Source: Monocercomonoides exilis
Lineage: Eukaryota > Preaxostyla > Oxymonadida > Polymastigidae
DNA: 64,000 nt
Assembly (NCBI GenBank): GCA_001643675.2
Contig: LSRY02000034.1
Location: 868,001-932,000 of the forward strand
Reading direction: 5' to 3'
Program-made: the position numbers and the translations under genes
Notes under the pieces: model-generated
What the model was told of the DNA's origin: nothing
The model's database searches: none
Seen by the model: the letters and a program-made list of their open reading frames with translations, nothing else
Shown here: positions 56,060 through 64,000 of the stretch, one piece after another
Numbering within the stretch: the stretch's first letter is position 1
Layout of the letters: each line of letters starts with the position of its first letter

Positions 56060-56552
56060 CATCACTTCAAACAACACACGCACATCACAACTGTCTCAGC
56101 TTCCTTTCCTGACCCGTCTGAAAGAAGGCCCCGCAGAGCAACTGAGTCTGTTCCGGGCAGCGTCAGAGGAGCTTCTGGAGGAGATGATGAAAGAGCTGAC
56201 AGGAACATACCCCTTCCTTCAGCAGGCACACGAATGCCTCTCCTTCAAGAAGCCCTGCCAGTTTGCTGCGCTGTCTTCTTCGCATGCGCTGCCGCTGAAG
56301 CCGATGAAAGTGAGCGAGTTTGCCTTTGCAAAGCTGCCGGCGCTGCCAGAGTCTCCGCAGGTGTTTGCGAGCAGAGCAGAAAGAGAAGGAGAAGTCGAAA
56401 GGGCGAAAGTGCAGGAGAGAGGAGGAGCAACCAGGACACTTCTGTCGCAGCCAAATGGATACAACTTCAGGACTGCTTGCGAAGATGTCATTGAGAATAT
56501 GATCCAGAGCTTCATTTCAGGGTGGATCGACGAGGAGTTGAATGCTATGTGA
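56060..56552 (+). CDS. Terminal exon of an unrecognised protein
   Basis: Opens after a strong polypyrimidine acceptor (CTTCTTCTTCTTCAG) and encodes about 163 residues including LSQLPFLTRLKEGPAEQLSL, ASEELLEEMMKELTGTYPFL, LPLKPMKVSEFAFAKLPALP and CEDVIENMIQSFISGWIDEE, ending LNAM and TGA. The composition is convincing for coding and GC is higher than in the flanks. The C-terminal FISGWIDEEL is reminiscent of short helical ends in ciliary and cytoskeletal proteins, but I do not recognise a family. It could be the last exon of a separate gene or a distal exon of the CLC locus; upstream exons are not identified. Confidence 0.45.
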
Positions 56553-57095
56553 GATTAGTTGCAGTGAATTCAACAATTTTTTGTTGGTTTTTAGTTATTT
56601 AATTTTTTATTTTATTTTATTCAAATTTATTTTAACTTTCATTTCAAATTAACAATATTGAAAAATAGAAAATGAAATTTGTTCTTTAAAAAAATAATAA
56701 TTTCTTTTGATGTGAAGTTATGAAATCAAATAGCAATTGAAAGAAGAGTTTTCATTTACATATATAAATTTGTAAAAAACGGAATGTATATCATTAAACA
56801 GAACAAGAAACATAATTGTTAAAAACAATCAACTTGTAAGGACATGAGTGACTCAAAAAATCATAAAATGAAGACAAATAAAAGTCAAAACATATCAAAT
56901 AAACTTTCAAAAAGAAAAAAAATAAAAAGAACTCTCAATTAACGCTTTGATGATGAAAATAAAATAAACTTAAATTTAATTTTTCATTGAAAACAAAAAT
57001 GCTTCATGAAAACGTGCTGTTCATTCGATATAACATTTCTTCAATGAAATAATATATTTCGCAAAACAATCATGAAATCCTTTGGAAGTTTATTA
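56553..57095. other. AT-rich intergenic region
   Basis: Convergent 3' flanks of the plus-strand exon and the minus-strand gene. No coding frame; only oligo-A/T sequence. Confidence 0.7.
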
Positions 57096-60000
57096 TCATC
57101 GCATTCGAAGATTTGGGCCTCTTTGCAACACTTCATAATTGAAATTGAAGAACGTTCTTTCAAAGTCGTCTTTTGGCTTTGTTGGAATTGTTCCTTTCAT
57201 CATCCAAAAACGCTCGAGATTTCTGCCTTGAGGAAATGTTTCCACAAGATCTCGTATTCCTGTCTCTTCCAACAAATCTTCGAGTCTGCAATAGAGCAGC
57301 GTTCCTGTGTCATCTTGCTTCTGCACTTCCTCTTCATCTTCTGTGAAATCCAACAGTTCGAATTCTGTTCCTTCGTATAGTTCCCCTCCTGAAGTTATTG
57401 AACGTGGAATGCACTTTTCAACCTCCAAATTGGAGATTCCATCCCAGTTTCTCTCGAAACTGTTCCTGAACATGTACTTTTCTTGTGTTGTTTTATTTTT
57501 CATCTGTCTTATTTCTTCGTTGGTAGGTCCCACCAACTCAAGTCGAATCTTGCGCGATGGAAGAGAGAAGATGATGGCAGCTTCGCGAATCTGAACAATT
57601 CCACATATGAGCAGCTGCGGAGAGCAAGGCGACAAGTCTGCCATCCACTCCAGAAACCTTGTCATATAGCCAGTCTCAAACGCATATGGCAGCTCTTTCA
57701 CAGTGTTCACAAGAACAATAGCCACAGCTTCGCATATCATTATTGGCACAGACTCCAAAGACGACGGATAGAAATGCTTGTTCTCTGAATAGCCAACTGA
57801 ATCAGCGGCGCACACTGGAAAGTGGAATGAGAGTTTGGATACAAGAAACCCGAAAAATGGACGGATGATAATTTCATCTGCACAGCTCTTGTTTGAATTA
57901 ATTGCAAACAAAATACAACTTATGTTGTGATTGAGGCGATACGCTGTCATTGAATAATGAAGTTGCTGAGAACGCTGACTGATTGCATCATTGTTAAGTT
58001 GTGTGAACACATCATAGCCATACCCAAAGTTGAAATTATAAATGAATCGAGTATGTGTCACGAACCTTACTGAAAGAGCATCAAAATAACGTTCAAATGC
58101 CATTTCGTAATCACTTGCTGTCTGGCAATTCTCAAGGGATGGTTCAAAAGCAGTAATCCCAAGATCGTTTGGAAATGAAAGAAATTTTTTATTAAAACTC
58201 AACTTATCGTCTTCTGAATTGCACGGCAATTCTGATGACGATTGTGCAAGCAATGAATCATTCAACTTGGCTTCTGCCATCTCATTCTCGATCAAGTGGA
58301 GGTCAGACACAATCTGCTCTTCAACAGAAGACAAACAACGAATAAGCATGAAATTCGGAAGCAATTGAAAAAGTTGTTCAATGCAGCTGCAAGCTAAACT
58401 GTTGAACCGATTCAACGGAAAACTTTAAGAGAAAAAAAGAGTTGTGAAAAAAATGTGTTATTATCCAAAAAATGAAAATTCAAATAAATCACAAAAGCAA
58501 AAATTTATTTCTCTTCTTTCCGAAGTCATCAGCCACACTTCTTAAGACGATTCAGTCGATCAAATAGCGTTGTTAATATATTTTCTGGAATCTCTTGACA
58601 ACCTCCGCTGTCGCGTTGAACACCTGTGAAGATAAGAAGATAAAGGCAAAACGAATGTTTTCAACAAATAAACACAAAAATCACACACAGAAGCAGAGCT
58701 GGAAGAACACAAATAAAAAATAAAAAGCATAAAATAAAAATAAAAAAATTTCACTTGTCTTTTCCCCAAAACATACAAAACAATTTTAAGAAACTAGCCA
58801 GTGACAAAAGAGTTTCCTGAACTTGCTTCATGTTTTCGGTTGTGTCACATGCTGTCAAAGGGATGCTCCTCTTGTAAGCATCACAACTTTCAATATTTGC
58901 AATTGCATCAGCGTAGGAACAGTCTTGATCTTCGTCTCCTGCTTTCGCTTTTTCATCTTCTATTTTTTCATTGATTTTATTTGATAAAATTTCAGACTTT
59001 CTTTTTCTTTTCTTCTTTGCTGCTTCCTTTTCCAGTTCTTCTTTCTTCTTTTTTTCTTCCCTCTCTGCAATTGCTTTTTCTTTTAATTCTTTTGTTTTCT
59101 GAGACAGATACTCCTCTTCAGCTCCATCTGGCAGCTCCAACCCTTCTGACAGCAACATAAGCATTCTCTTTGGAACAAGTGTCGAATATCCACCATAGTT
59201 AATAGAGAAAATAATTCGAGCTGCTTCAAGCCGAATATTCAGAGGGAGGCGAACGTGTTTCTCATTGCTGCTGTCTCCATAACACTGTTCTTTGGCTGTT
59301 GACGAAGAAGAAGAAGAAAGAAAAGATTTACCCGATTTATCATCTTCAATAATTATCAAATCTTCTTCTCCTTTTGGCGTCTCGATTTTTTGATTCTTCT
59401 GTTTTCGTTTTGAGTCTGTGATTTTTTTGCTGTTTTTCTTTGTTTGAGTTGCTGTCTTCTTCTTTGATTGTGTTTCCCTTGTCTTCTTTCTTCGAGCCAT
59501 TTTACCTTCGTAGTCATTTGAAAAGTATTTTGAAATAAATTCTTCCTCGTTGCATGCCTTGTGAAAATTGAAGAAGTCTGGACGTTCTTTTGCATTCTTC
59601 TCATGAAGCAGGTTTCTTTTTCGCAATCCCAACGCAATTTCAAGAACAGCATATAGAAAGTCGAGACTTCTCAGTTCCCTCGAAACATAGTTGCTAAGCT
59701 TCATTGTCAAATGCTTCAGCTTTGTCATGCAGTGCAATATTGCACAAAGAGTGAAATGCAGGCAATCAATCGAATCACATTGAACTAAAAGGCTTTTGAC
59801 ACCATCAAAATATCCCTGCTCAATCATCAATTTGAACTCTCCCTTTTCTGCCAATCTGGCAAAGTGAAATAGTATTTTCCCAAAAACACTCAAAGTTTCA
59901 TCATTTTCAGATGCTTGGATCTGTTTGACAATTGCAGGTATAGCCTTTCCATCATTTATAATGTCGTGGAGAAGAGGCGATGTTGAATAATATGAAACTC

Positions 60001-60314
60001 CAACAGTCCTTCTTGTATTTAGCCAGCTATGGAATTCATATCGTTCTCTGGCATTAGTCGAGACTTTTTTTTGCTTTAAAGCGCAAAAGCTGTTAGAATA
60101 TGATTCTGGATTTAAAATAATCTCTAAAATCGATGCAAAAACTCTCGTCTCTTCTTCGTTATTTGTGAAATTGAAAACTTTGCTGCATGCTTTTGCCAAA
60201 GAGTGCAAAATGTTTGCAGGGACCACATCCATTTTCCCTTTGTATTTCATGATAATGTCTTTAATTTCATTTGAACTTTCGGGTAAATTCTGATGTTTAG
60301 TCAATGTTGTTCCT
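57096..60314 (-). CDS. Three-exon armadillo-like protein, unrecognised
   Basis: Three exons on the minus strand join in phase. Exon 60314-58777 has an AG acceptor after TTTTTTGG and a GTATGT donor. Exon 58623-58539 encodes VQRDSGGCQEIPENILTT and FDRLNRLK. Exon 58422-57096 ends LRMR with TGA. The introns are 153 and 116 bp. The product exceeds 980 residues. The N-terminal part is helical (ANILHSLAKACSKVF, IQASENDETLSVFGKILFHF) with a Lys-rich insert and a helical KAIAEREEKKKKEELEKEAA segment. The middle looks like armadillo repeats (CIEQLFQLLPNFMLIRCLSS) and the C-terminus is acidic. A start exon is missing. A minus-strand stretch at about 60560-60670 (LESSLSKEKAVKLAAGVYR) is a candidate upstream exon. 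I do not recognise the protein. The third exon would otherwise lack any start, which supports the joined model. Confidence 0.6.
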
Positions 60315-60985
60315 CTGCCAAAAAATAAAAGTAATTTCAATTAAAAAAGCGCGCAAACGTCAATTTGTTTGTCAATTCCTCCAATCTGTCAATAGCTGTT
60401 GAAAAAAGAAAAAATGGAAATCAATGTGAGAAGTACAATCATTGCCAACATTTGCTTTTCTCTTCATTCATTTTTTTGTTCTGTTGCATTCAAATTCAAA
60501 CAGTGTGTAAATAAGCAATTTTTGAAAGAAATGTTAAAATAAAGGCAAATTGCGAATAACCCACATGAAAATTAGTATTAATGAAACAACAATCAACAAA
60601 TGAATTTCTATAAACCCCTGCAGCCAATTTTACAGCTTTCTCTTTGCTTAAACTTGATTCTAAAAAAGCCATTAATACAAATATTTTGCTTATGGGATAT
60701 GGAATTTTTTGTATTTTGAAAAAACAATTAAAAAAATGAAACATATTGAATGAATATAAAAACAACAATATTATGAAGTGTTGAGAATAAATTTTTGATT
60801 TTTTTTTATAAAACATGATTGAAGCTAATTCTTTTTCAACAAAGAGAAACGATAAAGAGTTTGTGTCAAACATTATAAGCTAAATATTTATCAAAACAAA
60901 AAATTTTGCAATCGAATAAATGCTTGAAACAAAAAGAATATATATTTGTCAAAAATCTTGTGTGAAGAAACTTTCATAATAGGCG
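60315..60985. other. Spacer with a candidate upstream exon
   Basis: Mostly AT-rich. The minus frame 60873-60496 includes a protein-like piece (LESSLSKEKAVKLAAGV, about 60670-60600) that could be a 5' exon of the neighbouring minus-strand gene; splice phase was not established. Confidence 0.35.
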
Positions 60986-61101
60986 GACACTTTCCTTATT
61001 CAAATTGGGCTTCCAATGGGATACCAATCAGTTTGCGGTACAGATAGAGGTATCGAAGGAAACCGAGCTGATGAAAGAGTGCAAGAAATGGAGGAGGATT
61101 G

Positions 61102-62019
61102 CCCATCACAACAGAATTGGGCAATTGAATATTATAGGGGAACACGAATTTTTCATATTTTTTGTTATAAACGAATTCTATATAGTATAAGAATCATATA
61201 TTAATTAATTAAAATTTGAGATCATCTAATTTTTATGATAAATAATAATCAAAAATTCATAATATTTATGGGATAGATCAATAAATTATCATGTTATTTT
61301 TGTGTGCTAACCCTAAAAAGAAGAACGGGAACAAACCCTAGAACCAAAACCAATCTATTAATGTGGAGATTATTTTAGAATTTTAACCCAAATAATTAAA
61401 AATAATACTGTGTCAGATCAAAATGTTTTGTTTGAAAAAAAGAAATTTTTATGATTGATGATCTCAAATTTTAATTAATTTCTAAATGATTCTTAAACAA
61501 TACAATCAAAACCGGATATAATCACATCGGTTTTTGCACAACTTTTTGTGACTATATCCGATTGTGATTACACACGATGATGCTTGACACAGAAAAAAAC
61601 AAACATTCGTTAATTAATTAATTTATTAAGGGTCAATTTTTTTATTTTTGAAAATTCAACACAACCGTACGTTTTTCACTCGTGAAAACAGTTTTTATCA
61701 TGAATACGCATTATTTTGACTTATTTGACCACATTTTTGAAAAAGTGAAAAATTGAAATTTTTGATCAAAAAATCGATTTTTCATTGAAAAAAGCACCCA
61801 TAATAATAAAAAATGTGATTATAAATATTTCGCCCTGTGAATATATGCGATGAAAAATGAATGAAAAATAGGCCAAAAATGTCGGTGCATCGAAAAATGT
61901 GACAATATACTAACTTGATTATATTCGACGTGATTATATCCGGTTTTGACTGTATTATTTCCGTTTATTATAAAGATTTTGAAAAATTCGTGTTCACCTA
62001 TCATCTCCTTTTGCCCAGA
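61102..62019. mobile_element. Insertion inside the DIRS element
   Basis: Removing this 918-bp block restores a continuous reading of the retroelement (KKWRRI to VSIKKFASM). ATTG stands at both borders (61098-61101 and 62020-62023), a possible 4-bp target duplication. Near its ends are inverted copies of AACACGAATTTTTCA (about 61141 and 61982), bordered by TA (61135-61136 and 61999-62000), so it contains or is a MITE-like element. It has no coding capacity. Confidence 0.65.
61503..61952. mobile_element. Nested TA-flanked MITE
   Basis: A 450-bp element with inverted ends CAATCAAAACCGGATATAAT and (reverse complement of the right end) CAGTCAAAACCGGATATAAT. It is flanked by TA at 61501-61502 and 61953-61954 and sits within the larger insertion. 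The CAGTCAAAACCGGATATAA type of end resembles pogo/Tigger-like elements, from memory. No transposase inside. Confidence 0.7.
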
Positions 62020-62023
62020 ATTG

Positions 62024-63060
62024 TTTCGATAAAGAAGTTTGCCTCGATGATAGGGAAACTGAATGCAACCAGATTCGTGAATCAAGAAGCCTCTCTGAAT
62101 TTGTCACAACTGTTCAAACTCCTAAATGAAGCTTTGAGTCTGAGCGGATGGAAAGGAAAAATGCGCGTGAATGCATCGATAACAAATTGCCTCAGGAAGT
62201 GGAGCGAAAGGCTGAAAGAGAACCAACCAAGGAGATTGAATCCAGTGTTTCGACCAGAAGCAATTCTATCGACAGATGCATCAGTGTTTGCCATTGGAGC
62301 AACACTAAAAGTCAACAATCAGATGATGGACTTTCACAAACGTCTTCCACCTCCAGTCATAAACCAAAGTTCAAATTACAGAGAGTTGTTTGCGATAAAT
62401 CAAGCCATCGCGCATTTCACAAATTCCATTCGAAATCAAGAAATAAGAAATCTGCTTATTCAATCAGACAACACAACAGCAGTTTACAATCTGAATCGAT
62501 GGGGAGCGGGTCCGAATCTCAGAAACCTTCTGAAGAAAATATGGAATCAAATCCAAGCGCTGAAAGTGGTTGTGAAAGCTCAACATATTCCCGGAGAGAG
62601 AAATGTCAGAGCAGATGGCCTATCGAGATTGGCAAAAGGAGGAGATTACGAAGTCGAACAAGAAGCACTCGAAGAGATCACCAATCAGCTTCAGATGCGC
62701 ATCACACTCGATGCCTTCGCAGCAAAAGAAAACATTAAATCAACGAGATGGTGCAGATCAGGAAGCAATTTAAGTCAAGACGGGTTACAAATTTCTTGGA
62801 GAAACGAGACAGTTCTTGCACATCCACCAGTTCCCTTGATTCCAGCAGTGATCCAAAAAGCAGCGATGGAGAAAGCTCGAGTTCTTCTTCTTCTTCCAGA
62901 TTGGAAGGGTCATATATGTGAACCTCTACTGAACAACACAAATTACATCTCTTGGACATGGAGGAGAACGGAGGAGACCATCAAGGAAAAAAGATGGATG
63001 AAGATAATGAACACAACGCTTCCTCCAGGAAGACTGAGGATCTGCCTAATCAATCCATAA
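62024..63060 (+). pseudogene. DIRS RNase H region of the polyprotein
   Basis: Frame continuing from the interrupted reverse transcriptase. Connector helices (SLSGWKGKMRVNASI, LRKWSERLKENQP) lead to the RNase H core: ILSTDASVFAIGATLKVNN (first Asp), NYRELFAINQAIAHF (Glu), LLIQSDNTTAVYNLNRWGAG (second Asp) and AQHIPGERNVRADGLSRLAK (last Asp). A C-terminal part follows (MRITLDAFAAKENIKSTRWC; LLLPDWKGHICEPLL) as in other DIRS/Ngaro polyproteins. The frame ends TAA at 63058-63060 after overlapping the recombinase frame by about 100 bp. This part itself is intact, but the upstream polymerase is lost. Confidence 0.85.
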
Positions 63061-63953
63061 CAGAAAAGGGAGAATTGTGGTGGAACGAGATTCTGGCATC
63101 AAGAAGTATGTCACGTGAACTGGCCGAAGAGTGCAAAAACAGTGTCGCTTGTGCAACATGGATGGGATACACTCATGGTTTCGCACATTTCAAAGACGGA
63201 TGGGATCAGTTGAAATTCAAAGACGTCCCTTCAAAATTTCAGATTTGGCAGAAAAGATGCTTGGATGTGTTTGTCGCCTTGAAAAACAGCGGAATGAAAG
63301 CTTCTTCATTGAGAATTGTCAGATCGGCAATTTCCTTCCTAACATCAGTATTATACGGAAAATCACTGAAAGAGAACACCTTGATTTCAATCCTGTTAAG
63401 ATCATTCAGGAGATCTGAATGCAGAAAGAAAAAGAGACAAAGACGATATGTGGAACCCTCAACAGCTATTCACGTATATAGAAACGATTGGAAAGAACGA
63501 AAATTTGTCATTCTCACAGCTAACGAGGAAAACAATTTGTTTGTGCATGATGTTCTCTGCGTGCCGCTTCACAGAACTGGAAAGAATTAATCTCAAGGAA
63601 TCAGAAATAGATAAACAATCAATTAACCTAAATACATCACTGAAAACTGGACTTGAAAGAAGCAACATTGTCATCCCATTCCTCGACAATAAAAGTTTGA
63701 TATGACCAGCAACAGCCGTTTATGATCTCTGGGATCGAGTGAAAATTCACAATCCAACTTCCAATAAACAGTTTCTGAGCTCTTCAACATTTGATCCGAT
63801 GAAGGCCCGGGCAATTCGAAAAGCAACCAGTGAAATGATGAAAGACGCAAGAATCCCTTCGAACTACAGCCCATACACATTGAAACATGCCTCCATATCA
63901 GCCTTAACAATGGCAGGAACTCCAGTCGAACAGGTGGCAAAATTTGCAAGATA
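62952..63953 (+). pseudogene. DIRS tyrosine recombinase, broken
   Basis: Overlaps the RNase H frame in another phase, as expected for DIRS elements. The SAM-like N-terminal domain (WWNEILASRSMSRELAEE, ATWMGYTHGFAHFKDGWDQ, LKASSLRIV-type helix) is followed by the catalytic part: MMFSACRFTELERI (Arg), NYSPYTLKHASISALTMAG (the His box) and, past the last stop, STVIKHYF with the Tyr. A frameshift near 63440 moves from the 62952 frame to the 63448 frame. A TGA follows IPFLDNKSLI at about 63703-63705, and a TAA follows QVAKFAR at about 63952-63954. It would integrate circular cDNA if intact. Confidence 0.8.
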
Positions 63954-64000
63954 ATCCCCCAGAAGCAGCACAGTGATAAAACATTATTTCAAATCAAACA

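Larger units (their letters stand above)
60986..64000 (+). mobile_element. DIRS-type YR retroelement, 5'-truncated and interrupted
   Basis: Remains of a retroelement with reverse transcriptase/RNase H followed by a tyrosine recombinase in an overlapping frame, the arrangement of DIRS elements. The catalytic reverse transcriptase is missing: the copy starts near 60986 with LGFQWDTNQFAVQI and KETELMKECKKWRRI. An insertion of about 0.9 kb (61102-62019) separates this from VSIKKFASMIGKLNATRF, after which the coding is continuous. The element runs past the window end, so its 3' terminal repeats are not seen. Confidence 0.8.

Noticed and set aside
1-64000. CRISPR array, operons or ribosome binding sites
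   Set aside because: Spliceosomal introns, axonemal dynein and eukaryotic transposons mark the DNA as eukaryotic; repeats seen are microsatellites, coding repeats or transposon ends.

Overview
The window looks like nuclear DNA of an intron-bearing, flagellated protist. Spacers are very AT-rich and short spliceosomal introns can be joined in phase. There is a ciliary dynein intermediate chain (DNAI4/WDR78 type), a Pho80-like cyclin, two USP-type deubiquitinase domains, a parallel beta-helix repeat protein and several armadillo-like proteins. The mix of families (Gly-Gly-Ala beta-helix proteins, an ankyrin-like WM/PPEWM repeat protein, and an armadillo family ending in FFVNI) recalls oxymonads such as Monocercomonoides. 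That assignment is inference from memory of these families, not a search. Stop use looks canonical in most places, with exceptions listed in the findings.

Layout. 0-9.3 kb: a 19-repeat protein (minus strand), AT-rich spacer with a 47-base poly-A run and a diverged MITE, then eroded exons including one copy of a duplicated unknown pseudogene. 9.85-13.2 kb: a multi-exon gene joining a USP-like protease domain to a DDE-type transposase domain, with a MITE inside its last intron. 13.4-13.64 kb: a 131-bp tandem repeat with hairpins. 15.4-17.2 kb: a two-exon armadillo-like gene with a decayed continuation. 18.2-28.2 kb: an intact giant USP gene of about 3195 residues in three exons, mostly Ser-rich and Glu-rich low complexity. 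29-34.5 kb: cyclin and DNAI4, both minus. 36.3-38.6 kb: the second copy of the duplicated pseudogene and a beta-helix protein. 39.4-44.2 kb: a 0.7-kb palindrome, a complete Tc1/mariner element with 175-bp inverted repeats and a broken transposase, and a Merlin (ISXO2-type) relic. 47.7-49.1 kb: an armadillo family member with one nonsense codon. 50.6-51.8 kb: an eIF4A-like gene whose catalytic motifs are all altered. 53.6-55.7 kb: a CLC gene carrying only the first half of the channel plus a CBS tail. 57.1-60.3 kb: one gene rebuilt from two large open frames. 61-64 kb: a 5'-truncated DIRS-type retroelement (RNase H plus tyrosine recombinase) interrupted by nested insertions and running off the window.

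The genes do not form one pathway. Intact-looking housekeeping genes (DNAI4, cyclin, giant USP) have higher GC and clean splice phases. They are separated by mobile-element debris and pseudogenes of large families. One TIR family (TGGGTGAT, TA-flanked) links the Tc1 element to two MITEs, one of which enlarged an intron of the USP-transposase gene.
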